64,000 bases of DNA from Ischnura elegans (GCF_921293095.1 NC_060254.1:107284917-107348916); one strand, 5' to 3'. Positions 35,765-46,779 are shown, counted from the first letter of the stretch. Numbers and translations: made by a program. The notes: generated from the sequence alone by a model not told the origin.

Positions 35765-36975
35765 TTAGGAAAGGATGACTTGGGAACCAGCATCTTCAGA
35801 TCAGAATTTGATGTTGCAGGAAAAGGCATTCAAAAGAATAATGATCCAGGAATAAATAATATTCCAGTGGAGCTAATCAAAAGTGCTGCAGGAGAGAAGA
35901 CTCAGCTGTACGAAATAATCTGCAAAATGTTCTTAATTGGAGATACACCGAGTAAACTTGAGAAGAACATCATCACTACTATTGCCATACAGAAGATAGC
36001 TCAGAAGTTAAAAGGATTTGGGACCTTAAGCCTGATGACGCATGCATTTAAGGTAATGAAAAGAATCATCTGCGGGAGAAGAAAATGGAAAGCAGGAGTT
36101 TATGGATGAAGACCAATTCAGATGAAGGACAAATGAGAAGCAATATTGGCTATCAGGCTGCACATAGACAAGAGAATGGCAAAGAACAAACCAACGTTCA
36201 TAGTTTGGCTTTATATATGTACCTAGATTGCATTGGAATTCAACACTCAGAATTCTTGAAGAAATTAGGAGTGCTCAGCGATGACTTGTTGAATATTATA
36301 ATTGTTCAGTACGTAAGAAAACTAAATAGTTGAGATAAAATCTGAGCCCAGCAGTGAAGAAGCAAGAATAAGGAAAGGAGTGAGATAATGGTGAGCTCTG
36401 TCCCCTGTAATTTTTCATGCTTACATTGACAAAATGATGAAATTAATAAAAAATAAAGATATCAAGGAAAAGACTTCAGGAAGCATTATCCAGGGAGAGC
36501 GAATAAGTATGTATGTTGTGATCTGCAGACAACATAGCAGTCATTGTCAAGAAAGAGCAGGATTTGAAGAATACTCTAAAAAATTTCATGAGGGAAATTG
36601 CCAGATGTGAGCTGAAAATAAGTAAAAAGAAAAATAAGATATGTACTAGTATGCAGCAAAGGATCACGGCCAACATTACACAAGGAAAACATAGGATTGA
36701 AGAAGTGAGAGATATCTCCTAGCAAGGAGGCGGAGTTACCAATAATGGACAATACAAGATATAAATAGCCAGCAGAAGAGTGTACACAAAGCAGGCATCC
36801 TTGATGAAGAAGAATCTCCTTACAGCAGAGAATACAAACATAGAAGTAAGGAAACATTTCATTAGGTACAATGCAGGGAGCATATTTCTTCAGGTAGCAA
36901 GAGATGGACATTGACAGCAGCAGAAAAGTTAAGAGAGGAAGCATTTGAAATGTGGTGCTAAAGAAGAATGATGAA
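35765..36975 (+). pseudogene. RTE-like non-LTR retrotransposon remnant, heavily decayed
   Basis: The frame at 35,780-36,109 encodes NDPGINNIPVELIKSAAGEK and LSLMTHAFKVMKRII, matching the LINE template around RT domain 1-2. Later pieces, out of frame, include the thumb-like KISKKK stretch and, near the end, EAFEMWC around 36,940-36,960. Many stops interrupt it. It belongs to the same broad family as the copies at 25,330 and 31,250. Confidence 0.75.
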
Positions 36976-36992
36976 TATATGTATTAATAATC

Positions 36993-37244
36993 ATGATGCC
37001 GAATTATCAGAAAATGGAAGTAGTCAAAGGCCATTCCCAAATTCCAGGAGTTGGGAATGGAATTGGTTCTGATTTTTCAGTGGAATCCTCAGGAAGAGAT
37101 AGTGGTGTTACTGCTGACAGAGGACCGTTTCGGAATAGCCAAGTGAGTCAAAATTTTCAGGAGGACTTCCAACTTCAAAATCCATCTTATCAACAGTCCA
37201 ATTCTGACCAAAGCTGTAAGACATCAGTTCCAATGCTCATCTAA
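36993..37244 (+). other. Unassigned Ser/Gln/Asn-rich open frame, 83 codons
   Basis: The frame begins MMPNYQKMEVVKG and is rich in Ser, Gln, Asn and Gly, with a stop at 37,242-37,244. It lies between a LINE remnant and an hAT MITE. Its composition is protein-like but I recognise no domain. It could be a captured or retrocopied exon fragment, or chance. There is no convincing promoter or splice site. Confidence 0.2.
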
Positions 37245-37296
37245 AAATATCCCAAAAGGAAACATTAATTTAATTTAAATTAAACATGATGCCACA

Positions 37297-37490
37297 CATA
37301 GGGAGATCTGGGGGGGGATGCGTGCCCCCCCAAGACCCTTAAAAATATGCAAGATTTTTAATACGATCCCATTATCATTGCATTCGTTTTGTATTATGAG
37401 ATTTCCTTGTGCCCCCCCCAACACAAAATCCTGGATATGGCCTTGCTTATGCCCCCCCCCCCCCAGAAAGTAATCCTGGATCCGCCTCTG
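37297..37490. mobile_element. hAT-type MITE, 194 bp
   Basis: The body is the inverse of the 44,240 element: GGACGG-free core ending AATCCTGGATCCGCCTCTG, with long C-runs near 37,325 and 37,452-37,464. Flanks ATGCCACA (37,289-37,296) and TTGCCACA (37,491-37,498) match at 7 of 8 positions. The left terminus is eroded. Confidence 0.75.
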
Positions 37491-37808
37491 TTGCCACATT
37501 GCAAGAGTTTGATCCTGTTACATTTCTGTACTTCTTATTCATTTTGATAAATTTGTTTCGGCAAAAAAAATAAATAATGGTAATGTAAAAGATTGGAAAT
37601 TGAGAACATAGCAGTGGAAGAAGAATAATAAATCAAGATTTCTTCAGATATGTAATGACAGAGTAACGAGGAAGTCCTTGGGAGGCATTTAGGAGTGTGA
37701 GGCAAAATAGAGGGCTGAAAACCCTTAGAAAAGAAGAAGGGAAAACTGAAATAGCCACATAATCAGGCATGTAATTACCTGGTAAAGACAATTGTGGCAG
37801 GAAGTGGA

Positions 37809-38343
37809 AGTATGGCATGGATGAGAAAGTAAGAGAAAGGTGCTATTTTGCTCTCGTCCGACCGCACCTTGAATATGCAGCGAGCGTATGGGAATCGGTG
37901 CAGAAAGACTTAATCCATGAACTGAATAAAATACAAAGGAAGGCTGCACGTTTCGTCAAAATATGCTACGGGTGTACAGACAGTGTTACACAGATGTTAA
38001 GCGAATTAGGCTGGGAGCCATTGGAGACTCAGAGGCTGCGCAATAGGCTTATATTGCATGAACAATTGAGAATGGATATCTTTAAGAGTGACACAGAGAA
38101 CATAATATTAGAGCCATACTATAATTCCAGGTCCGATAGAAGCGATAAATTAAGAGAGATGTTTTGCCGAACGGATAGATGTGGGAATTCGTTTTTCCCC
38201 CAAACCATAAAGAACTTAATTAAACGCTAGTCCCAACGTTGTTAGAGCACTTCATTTTTTTTTTAGCTGCAAACGGCTGGTGTCCTAACACCCCCTGCCA
38301 CATGCCTTTTAGGTGGTTTGCGGGGTATTATGTAGATGTAGAA
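37809..38343 (+). pseudogene. CR1/L2-like LINE 3' fragment
   Basis: Open from 37,817 to 38,230: DEKVRERCYFALVRPHLEYA, QRKAARFVKICYG and REMFCRTDRCGNSFFP, then the stop. The 3' UTR carries AACACCCCCTGCCACATGCC and ends GGGGTATTATGTAGATGTAG. The 5' truncation point is near the GATGAGAAAG codons, close to that of the 33,781 copy. Confidence 0.85.
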
Positions 38344-39817
38344 TACTCAAATTTGATGTTTGCATTAAGATCATGGGAATACTTTGCCTTCTTTGATTGA
38401 CATATATTGAAGGAAGAAACATTCACATTTCGAATATAACTGCCATTGATGTACGGCGGCATCTATTTTTTTTATTACTGACCAAATTAAGATACAAGAT
38501 AAAAGGTATCCATTCCGATGGTATACTAGTATCTTGTTTTGCCTTGTCTCATACACAGAACTATTTTTTTGTCGGTAATGGGGTAGCGGCAGATGCAGGG
38601 CTTACCTTATCTACTGGTCTCACTCCTTCGTGGTTGCCTATGCTTCCGTTTGTTTCCCTCCGTGCCAAGTTTCTGGTGGTTCATACGGTTCATACTCATT
38701 ATTTGGTTGTTCATTTAAGAGCATTCATTACAATATTATCATCCATGTACACTATCATTATCCAAAATATAATAATACCTAAGTAACATTGTTGCAGCAG
38801 CTTGAGCCATGACCGTTGGAGGTGGGTACGTTAATTGTAAGTTGGTGTTAGCGACAGCACCTCATTCATTTACATAATTAGAACAATTTTGATGTTTTCT
38901 AATGTCCGCTATGTTTTCATATACAATAACTTCATCCATTTATTCGTAGGTACCGGAAAATTTGTCGTTTAGGACTGCCTAAGCTTGTATTATAAGGTGA
39001 ATTCCAGTCAATGCAACTTTTGCTCGCTGATTGGAGATTTCTAGGAACATCTATGGTGCCAAAATAGTGTTATTTTCAATGTGACAACCCGTTAAGCTAC
39101 TGCTAATAATCACAGCACCAGTGGTTGCAGTGCACAGAGTTTGACAGGGTTGAAAAATATCGGCCAAGAGTTGTAATTATCAGTGTTCCATCATAATTGA
39201 ATTGTAAATAGTGCTATAACACTATCAATGACTGTCTGACAGTAATGTAAAAATTGGCTCTGGCATATTCACCTCCATGGTTCACTGTAGATATGACAAC
39301 TCACGATCATGCTATCAAGATAAAAGCTTCGTGTGAAGTTTGTTTTTCTTGTATATCAACAAATAGCAGTAAGAAAAGTCACCTGTGCCACATGCGTGGG
39401 CTAATTTAAGGCTCTAAATCACAGAATAAATATTAGTTTTCATCATAACGAGCTCTGTGATTTTAAGTTGCACGTGATGATTTCAAGTGCAGTGGTGTTG
39501 ACTTCCAGTTTTTGATAATTATATTAGCCTATTTCTCGCTATATTTTTATGGTGTGTGCTAGTATACTGTTTGTGGATTTACTTATACTATAGAAATACA
39601 TCATGAAATGAAGGTTTCTTTTAACAATTAGTGTACGTCTCGTGTTTCTTAAACTGTCTATTAGTTTTTCATAGATAACTGCCTAAAAGGTATTTCCACG
39701 GTACTCTGGTACTGTATTCACGCGCCACCAGCTGGCTTGTGTCTCTTTGTACACCATCTATAGCGGACGTTGCATGCGTTTACATCTAACGAATATACCG
39801 ATCATCAGTGGATGATA
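38344..39817. other. No gene recognised
   Basis: AT-rich. A 129-codon frame at 38,397-38,786 is hydrophobic but lacks other support. No transposon terminus found. Confidence 0.35.
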
Positions 39818-40562
39818 CATGGGCATACCTAGCAGGGGGCAGGAAGGGGCAGTTAGAATCAATAATAAATTTATTTAGAAACGAAATTTTTGAAAAAAAA
39901 ATTCTTTCATTCCTAAAAATTGATGGTAGTATAAAACGCATAATTAAAATTAAAATATTTTTTTCGAGCAAATAATTTGAAAAACCAATAAAGTGCGAAT
40001 GTCTTGATTGAAGCTTTCGTGGCTCATGGTGATTAAACGAGAGAGACATATGGGTGTATGCTACGTGTCGTCATGGAGATTGCCCCGACGTTTCGTAACC
40101 GACTGCTAGTCACTTCTTGGTTTTTTCTGCTTTTTTACTTCAGGTGGGAGGGGTGGGTGGAGGGTGTGAGGAGGGGGGACTGGAGGGGGAAGATGACGAA
40201 ACGTTATCCGCGTCCAGTCATCCGCAGCATTTCTTCATCTTCCCCCTCCAGCCCCCACTCTTAACACCCTCCACCCACCCCTCCCACCCGAAATATAAAA
40301 AAAGGAGCAAAAACACATCCCAGCATCATTCCCTTGAAGAAGTGACCAGCAGTCGGTCGGGAAACGTCGGGGCCATCTCCATGACGACACTTGTATTTCA
40401 CTCTTTTTTAATCAATAAAGAGCGGTTATAATTTTATTGGATTTAAATTAAATTTAAATTGAACTAAAATTTTGGTTTCGTAACATTTCTGTGTTACAAC
40501 TTGAACGACCACGGCTTGCCTCCCCCCCCCCCCTTCTAGTTTTGATCCTGGGTACGCCCTTT
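39818..40562. mobile_element. hAT-type non-autonomous element, interrupted by a foldback
   Basis: The left end CATGGGCATACCTAGCAGG and right end CCTGGGTACGCCCTTT are degenerate inverses. The flanking GGATGATA (39,810-39,817) and GGATGTTA (40,563-40,570) match at 7 of 8. The same termini with a perfect TSD occur at 46,141-46,779. The interior has only short ORFs and contains the nested foldback at 40,065-40,390. Confidence 0.75.
40065..40390. mobile_element. Foldback (snap-back) element, about 326 bp, nested in an hAT element
   Basis: GTGTCGTCATGGAGATTGCC at the left pairs with GGCCATCTCCATGACGACAC at the right, followed by CCCGACGTTTC and its inverse. Pairing continues through GCTAGTCACTTC, then long purine-rich (GGGAGGGGTGGGTGGAGGG) and pyrimidine-rich arms (40,143-40,195 and 40,235-40,290). 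The loop is around 40,203-40,228. It shares the CGACGTTTC word with the 29,947 element. Confidence 0.85.
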
Positions 40563-40677
40563 GGATGTTATCATCATCATCAAAAACTATTGAGGATGTC
40601 CACCAACTATTGAAGGAATCCACATTACATAAATATTGTGAATGTCCACTGTAAAATTTGTGGATTCACTTGCAGGG

Positions 40678-40937
40678 AATGTGGGTATGGCAGAGAGTGG
40701 AATTACATTCGGGGCGTGGGAGCGGGTGTGTGGAGGAAAATGTTTGAAAAACAGGGTACGAAGTAAAGGGTTTTTAACTAATTTAACACTTTTCATTAAC
40801 AAAAAAAAACTTAAATTTCCAAATAAATCTTTCTTAATTTCATGATTTTTTAAATATTTTGTTTTATTTTATGATGACTCAAAGTAATTGTGTTTACATA
40901 TTTAGGAGGGGGGTCCAAACCCACCCTCCCTACACCA
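40678..40937. mobile_element. hAT-type MITE, inverse orientation, eroded
   Basis: Reading from the right end, CAGTGGTGTAGGGAGGGTG then ACACAATTACTTTGAG and a segment ending GTGGAATTACATTCGGGGCG in the + reading parallel the 53,505 element. No matching TSD is readable, so the boundaries are approximate. Confidence 0.55.
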
Positions 40938-41238
40938 CTGGAATCTGGATATCCACTTATGTAAGTGGATCTTATAATGCATTGTGGCGGATCGAAAAAA
41001 ATCGATTTTTGTCAGAGAAAGTTCACGCATTAAAAATGTTTGTATAAAGAACTCGAAAGAAGGTCCACAAAATTTGAGCCCCTTGGTCATTTCGATATGC
41101 CCTGTTATGGGGGAAGGGGTAGCGTGAGACGGCCCTTGCACGCTCGCTGAATATTCATGTAGGATGCGCCTTTTGCCGAGAATCAAATTAATACGTGGCG
41201 TACGTGGCATATCAACAATATTGGAGGAAGGGTTATTC

Positions 41239-41497
41239 AATGGCGTAACTAGGAATATGCTTTGGGGGGATTGGGAAGGGGAGGTCGCACCCTCCCGTTT
41301 GGCAGAATTTTGGAAAAATGACATGCCTGTAATTTTACATAATTATGGCACTTAAAATTTGGGTTTCATGAAAAGTTTACGTTAACATTTACTATATGTA
41401 TACGTCAAAACTAGATGATAGTTTTGAATATTATTTTTATTTCTCTGAGGCTTTGGGGGTATCTATCCCCTTTGTCCCCCCATAGTTATGACACAGT
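41239..41497. mobile_element. hAT-type MITE, 259 bp
   Basis: The termini AATGGCGTAACTAGG and CATAGTTATGACACAGT are degenerate inverses of a CAGTGGCGTAACTA-type end. GGTTATTC (41,231-41,238) and GGTTATTT (41,498-41,505) form a 7/8 TSD. The phrase GAATATGCTTTGGGGGGAT also occurs, inverted, near 28,870. Confidence 0.7.
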
Positions 41498-41984
41498 GGT
41501 TATTTGAAATTGATACAGCACATGTCCTTCCAGCTGATCCTCCGTGGCTACAAAATCAGAGACTATTTCTACAGCGTGAATTCAGCGGAAACTTCTAGAG
41601 ATTTGCGAGAAGTGAATTCTTCGGACACAATACCCCTTATTTTCGTGTACGTAACTTAGAAATTTTAGAGAGTACAACATAAATACAGTACACTCCCGAT
41701 TGTCCGGGGTAATGATGGGGAGAGACGACACGAATAATTGTAAAACACGGATAACTCAAACTTTCACTTTAATGTCTTGTAATGTTCATAAGTTACGTAA
41801 TAAAACAAGATATTATTATTTATGCCGTTATTCTGTTATTTTAGAGTGCTTCCCGGACTCATTGAGAGCTTTCTTCGCCATTTCGCGATCTTTTTATTGG
41901 TGATGACATATTATATACCTATATCACTCGTATTATTAATGCACCATGTAAGGCCTGGTATCTAAAACCACACATCCGTGGCTT

Positions 41985-42416
41985 TGTGATCACGGATACA
42001 GAAAAGTGGTTTGCGCGAATGCTCCGAAACCACTGCTCGACGTCGGAAACTACACTGCTACGCACCACGCCACGTAGTCGCGTCTCGCACAAGCAGTGGC
42101 GGATACAGAAAAAACTCAAGGGGGGGGGGCGCAACATATCTTGAGTTGTGTTTACTTTTATCGTAATAAGAGATGATCAAGTCACAGGCAAAGTATATGA
42201 AAATTTTATTTAAAGTGATTATAAACATGTAAAAGACAATGTCATCTTATGATATAAAAGAGTTACAATTGTGGTTTTGCAATGTTCGGCAATACAGGCG
42301 GACCCGCAAGGGGGGGGGGGGGGGCGCGCGCCCCCTGCGCCCCCCATCTGTATCCGCCACTGCGCACAAGTTGCCCGGGCTGCAACTGCTGCGCGATGTG
42401 TATCCGTGATCACGGA
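41985..42416. repeat. Inverted repeat with 14-bp core arms, split by an hAT MITE
   Basis: TGATCACGGATACA at 41,987-42,000 is complementary to TGTATCCGTGATCA at 42,399-42,412. Removing the hAT element (42,094-42,362) leaves a spacer of about 120 bp, so the inverted repeat was once a compact foldback. Its outer limits are not clear. Confidence 0.6.
42094..42362. mobile_element. hAT-type MITE, 269 bp, perfect 8-bp TSD
   Basis: It begins CAGTGGCGGATACAG and ends CTGTATCCGCCACTG, a perfect 15-bp inverted terminus. CGCACAAG is duplicated exactly (42,086-42,093 and 42,363-42,370). Long G-runs occur at about 42,120-42,128 and 42,310-42,324. It is inserted in the inverted repeat described above, inside a Tigger-like element. 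Confidence 0.92.
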
Positions 42417-42633
42417 GCGCGGTCGCGCACGACCGCTTCCGTTTTACGAAGGGGATTCTAACGGAAATAGTAAGCCCGGTGTATCCTAACATCAATGCAG
42501 TGATTCTGATAATTTTGCGTCCGACTTAATTTTTTTATAAATAACGCGGAAAAAATTGAGCTAGAGTTAAAATCACGTACGGATAATCCGCAACCCGTAT
42601 TAACCGCAGCCGGATAATCGAGATTCTGCTGTA

Positions 42634-43425
42634 ACAACACACGTAAGGAGTGGATATTCACGCTTTTAATGGATGATTTGGCGTCAAGGGCACACCCAGA
42701 ATTTATTTCTGACGGGCAAACAATATTCCCATATTTTTTATTAAAAACAACATGCAACAGTTACTATACAAAATATTCTTTTTATTTTTAACATGAAAGT
42801 TATTATTAGGATATTAAAAGATTTTGGTTCGTATTATACGAAACAAAACGAATGTAATGATAACTGTGTTAAAAATATTGTCTAGGTATTTTAGAAGCGT
42901 CTTGGGGAGTTACGTGCCCCGTGCCCCCCCTAAATGCGCCTATGTTGGGCGTGTGCGCAAGTAAAAATATTGGATATCCACAATTTAATTAGTATCAATT
43001 ACAAGTTAAATGTATATTCACAAATAAATTGCGGGCCCACCATCACCAGTCGCGGACATTCACAAATGTTATGGCTCCGTTATAGGATCGCCCGCTTAAC
43101 TATAGAAGATACTTCCACTAAAATTTAATTGGATGCCAAATTCGCCACTCGTTGTGGACTTTTACCCAGGGGAATGATTTGATAAAATAACTAGACGCCA
43201 ATATCACACCTGGAAAAATGCTGGAATATAGAAGGGCAAACTTCCCAATTGTGCCAAGGGAGCCTTCTAACGGAATAGCACAGACTTCCAGCATTAGTTA
43301 CGAATTATTATGATCCACAAAACGACACCTGCCAAGGCGGCAGCTAGGAAGATTTTTCGATGGGATTTGGAAGGGTAGATTAAATTTCGGGGGGGGGGGG
43401 GGGGGTGAACCTAAGACTGCATGAG
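42634..43425. other. No gene recognised; a G-run at 43,389-43,405
   Basis: AT-rich with a G homopolymer near the right edge. Around 42,900-42,930 the words GTGCCCCGTGCCCCCCCTAA resemble an hAT MITE end, so an eroded fragment may be present. Confidence 0.35.
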
Positions 43426-43621
43426 CATTGGCGCAGCAAGTGGGTTTTGGGTGATAAACAACCCCCCCACCGAAAAGCTCAGAGAATTTTTAAGTTTAAT
43501 CCATTTTACTTAATTTGATGGATATTACTAATAAAATAGTGTAATAATTAATAAAAATAACCCTCATATAGCCGTAAAGCTCACCCCCGTCCCCCCAGCC
43601 TTAATTCCGAGCTGCGCCCTG
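43426..43621. mobile_element. hAT-type MITE, 196 bp, perfect 8-bp TSD
   Basis: The termini are CATTGGCGCAGCAAG and GAGCTGCGCCCTG. TGCATGAG is duplicated exactly at 43,418-43,425 and 43,622-43,629. The body (AGCTCAGAGAATTTTTAAG, CCATTTTACTTAATTTGAT) defines the same family as the elements at 44,952, 54,198 and 54,766. Confidence 0.88.
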
Positions 43622-43629
43622 TGCATGAG

Positions 43630-44239
43630 AGCATCTTCCAAACATTTGGGGGGGAACCCTCCAGCTCTCTCAGGCCAAAGCACACGAACGTATGCGTAAG
43701 CACATCAATTTTACATTCCGACGCGAAGCGCATTGAAATATTCCCCCGACCAAACCCAAGCCAACTGGCCAATTATACAAGAGAAAATGTCAACGGAAGC
43801 TTAAATCGACAAATGGGTCCGCAAAACTGTCATGACCAATCGTCCATTTATCAGACGGACGCGTCGTTGTATGAATAGATTTGACGCCTTTGACATTTGC
43901 ATAATATACCCGCAGCTGTAATAATTTCTCTATAAAATAACGCACTGACGCGTACCTACTTACCGAAACGTGCTGAAAATTCCGTTTGCAGCCTCGCGTT
44001 GGAGGATGAAGCGGCACCCGTACTCAATTGCTGAGAGTCAGTCAACCTTGCGACTATGGGAAAAAATAAATTTGTTACACCCAAGCATTATCCGGAAGAA
44101 TTAATTGCTTGAAAACATAATGAATAATTTACGTTAAACATTCGAGAATACCAATCTATGTCTATTCAAATGCACGTTCTGAGTTGTTCGTCGAGATGAT
44201 CAAGAGAGCAAAGCTCCAATGTTTATGTAAAGCGCACTT
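43630..44239. other. No gene recognised
   Basis: Overlapping short frames on both strands only. Confidence 0.35.
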
Positions 44240-44439
44240 CAGGGGCGGATCCAGGATTTCTTTCTGGGAGGGGCACAAGCAAGGCCGTATCCAGGATTTT
44301 GTTCAGGGGGGGGGCACAAGGATACCTTGTTATACAAAACGAACCAAATTATAATGGGACCGTATTAAAAATCTATCATATTTTTAAGGGTCTGGGGGGG
44401 GCACGTGCCCCCGTGCCCCCCCCCCTGGATCCGCCTATG
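44240..44439. mobile_element. hAT-type MITE, 200 bp, perfect 8-bp TSD
   Basis: It begins CAGGGGCGGATCCAGG and ends CCTGGATCCGCCTATG. GCGCACTT is duplicated at 44,232-44,239 and 44,440-44,447. G- and C-runs lie inside each end. Near the left end the terminus phrase appears twice (AGGGGCGGATCCAGGATTTC, then GCCGTATCCAGGATTTTG), which suggests a partial internal duplication. Confidence 0.88.
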
Positions 44440-44447
44440 GCGCACTT

Positions 44448-44943
44448 ATTAGTATGAATAGGACATACCGCCTCGTGGGTACGTTCCTGCTGCTCTCCTG
44501 GGCAAGCCCATTAGGGAACTGGTTAATTCAGAGACAGGCCGGTTGATGGCGCGCGTGGCGCGTCGCCCTCCACTTCGCTCGAACTTGGAGGCGGGAGTGT
44601 GAATTTGACGGACGCATTGAATGGGACTAAAACTCCCGAACTGAGCAAATGAAACCTCTCCTCTGACTTCAGGGAAGGAGAGTGCCGATCAAATGGAGCA
44701 CTGCCTTGCCGCGCGCTCGTGTGGGAGATAACGAGCCCGCCTGGGGAGGGGTGTAGTTCGCTCTCGCAGCTTTGGGGTGGAGAGAAAAGGGAGGGGGGAA
44801 GTACCCCTGGCCCCAGAATGCCTCCGGGCGGCCTGAAAACGCAGTGGAGTCATGAATGGTGAGGAGCGTGCATTCCGTGCGTATGTTCGCACGGAAGACA
44901 GAGGGAGCGAGCGGGGTGAGGCCGCACCCTGAGGGAGAGTCGT
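44448..44943. other. GC-rich stretch, no gene recognised
   Basis: A GC-rich block with long frames on the - strand in two registers (44,669-44,995). That is expected for GC-rich DNA, and the frames overlap the neighbouring transposon. No splice or start context. Confidence 0.35.
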
Positions 44944-44951
44944 GCATATGA

Positions 44952-45808
44952 TCAGCGAAGGGGGGGTTTTGGGAGATAAAACCCCCACCCCCCACAGCTC
45001 AGAGACATTTTTAAGTTCAATCCATTTTACTTAATAGGGTGGTTTCCTATTATTTTCTTTTGCCTAAATCGAAAGATAATTACTCCCGGGGTGCGCAGTT
45101 CACACATTTAGATTTTTAAATGACGATATCTATTTTTCGCGATTAAATGAAAAGTGAACATTTTCAAGCGCGCGAAAATGCGACGGCTAAGTATGAATGC
45201 CGGGTAGCCCGTGTGACGTCATTTTGGTTCCCGCTGCCACAACCTAAGGTGACCTTGGGGCGAGGACATGTGCGCCGCTAGGCGCAAGCTGCTAGCAGGT
45301 ATCAGAGTACCCAGCTAGCAGGTAGCGCTTGGCTTAAATAAGGATTGTTAATACCTTATCAAACGAAGGAAACTTTCCGACCATAGCCAGTTTTAATAAG
45401 TGATTATTAAGACATGTTTTCCTGAGCTCTGTGCCCCATGCATGCACTGGTAATCTCAGGCGATGTAAAACTCCTATCTACTCGTATAGAAACTAGGTCC
45501 CTGTGACGTCACGTGGAGTGGCATCGCATGGGCGCCAATCTGGCCTTTTTCAAATGCAGATAAAATTGGCCGTTGCCATTCGTCTGGACTGGGATTTCGA
45601 AAACCAAATAATTTGTATATTATGAATACACTAATAGTGGGTAACGAATTGCAATCAATGCCTTTCGTTTTCTTTGATCAAGGAAACTACCCTATTTATT
45701 AATCTCGCACCTACCACTTATCCTGGTGAGTATTCCATACCCCCATACATCCTGGTATTATTTGCACCTAAACCCCCCCCCCCACCCTCAATTCCTAGCT
45801 GCGCCCCT
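44952..45808. mobile_element. hAT-type element interrupted by a 664-bp inverted-repeat element
   Basis: The left end TCAGCGAAGGGGGGGTTTTG and right end CTAGCTGCGCCCCT belong to the CAGTGGCGCAGC family. GCATATGA is repeated at 44,944-44,951 and 45,809-45,816. The family body runs to 45,032 (CCATTTTACTT) and resumes at 45,697 (TATTAATCTCGCACC), with some of the middle missing relative to the 54,766 copy. Confidence 0.78.
45033..45696. mobile_element. 665-bp family element, copy 1
   Basis: It begins AATAGGGTGGTTTCCTATT and ends AAGGAAACTACCCTATT, inverted termini of about 16 bp. Copies 2 (61,227) and 3 (63,244, inverted) are collinear over their full length. All carry TGACGTCACGTG (here 45,504-45,515) and the phrase GGAGTGGCATCGCATGGGCG. 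There is no transposase. The short frame near the end (NELQSMPFVFF) recurs in copy 2 but has no recognisable function. No TSD can be assigned. Confidence 0.82.
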
Positions 45809-46140
45809 GCATATGATGACATCAGGGCCTAGGAGACTCGCTCCCACCCCTACTCCCGAAATTAGGGATAATAGCTGCCGCACGCACTGATACTCCGTCA
45901 TTTGTTTTATACTTAAATATAAAATATCTTGTGGTTTCCTAATTTTACCTTTTTCTAACGAAAGCCTAAAATAATATTGGCCCCAAAACCATTACTAATC
46001 CACCATCTCAAGTCATTGCTTAGCAAGTGCTCTGCACGGATGATTGATGGCTAATATTTTCTATGGGTAATGCGGTCTTAAACCATGCCAAGTGATGCCC
46101 GGTAAGGCATGAGATATTGAGAGAAGCAAGGCTGAGAAAC

Positions 46141-46779
46141 CATGGGCATACCCAGCAAGGGGCATGGGGCTGCCCCCGCTAAAAGCAAAAATCGCAAAAG
46201 TCTTTAAGCAAAATCAGTACTGAATTGAAATGAAAGTATTCAACTAATTTTCTTTAAACCCATGAAAAATGATATTTATTAGTGTAAGATATATTGTTAC
46301 GGCAATGAAATGGTTGGTCTTTGGGGCGAGGGATGGCATGCGGATGCCTGGAGAGACGTGAATGACTGAGTGGTGCCCCAGAAGGGGATGGACCGCGTTT
46401 AAGGTGCCCGGGCAGGGGATTGTATGTCAAGGGTGCCTCGGAAGGGAGAGGAGAGAGTGGTGTGTGAAGGGACTGGAAGGGACGACGGCGCAGGCGGCAG
46501 TCACAAGAGAGCGACGGTCGGTGTAAGGTGCGTACTCCACACCATACGAACAATTCCAAAATAGCTGTAACAACGGTATAAAAAAACTAAAATACAGTCC
46601 ATTTTAAATCTACAACGTTTCATTTATGTTGACAAGCCAAAGGTGCAGCATATATAACTCAAGTAAAACTATATTTTCAAGGAAATAATCTCATTAAATA
46701 ATAAAATGCTGTTATAATTTTCTTAAAATGTCACAACTTGGCTTGCCCCCCCCTAGTTGTAATCCTGGGTATGCCCTTG
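46141..46779. mobile_element. hAT-type non-autonomous element, 639 bp, perfect 8-bp TSD
   Basis: It begins CATGGGCATACCCAGC and ends CTGGGTATGCCCTTG. TGAGAAAC is duplicated exactly (46,133-46,140 and 46,780-46,787). The arms are AT-rich, like the 39,818 element. A GC-rich segment (about 46,292-46,573) in the middle looks like a nested insertion. Confidence 0.88.
46292..46573. repeat. GC-rich insert with short inverted ends inside the hAT element
   Basis: TGTTACGGC near the left limit is nearly the inverse of GCTGTAACA near the right limit. The interior is GC-rich and differs sharply from the AT-rich hAT arms. A TSD is not clear. The - strand frame here (46,254-46,559) is Pro/Ser/Arg-rich, as GC-rich DNA often is, and is not called. 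Confidence 0.45.

Larger units (their letters stand above)
41686..42631. mobile_element. Tigger/pogo-like MITE, 946 bp, with nested elements
   Basis: The right end, read inward on the - strand, is CAGCAGAATCTCGATTATCC followed by GGCTGCGGTTAATACGGG. These are hallmark words of Tigger termini. The left end is CAGTACACTCCCGATTGTCC. TA flanks both sides (41,684-41,685 and 42,632-42,633), as expected for Tc1/mariner-pogo insertion. No transposase is present. The middle is occupied by an inverted-repeat unit (41,985-42,416) that itself holds an hAT MITE. Confidence 0.8.

Noticed and set aside
44669..44995. Two long - strand frames in a GC-rich block
   Set aside because: Two registers open at once, running into an hAT MITE. 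Compositional artefact.
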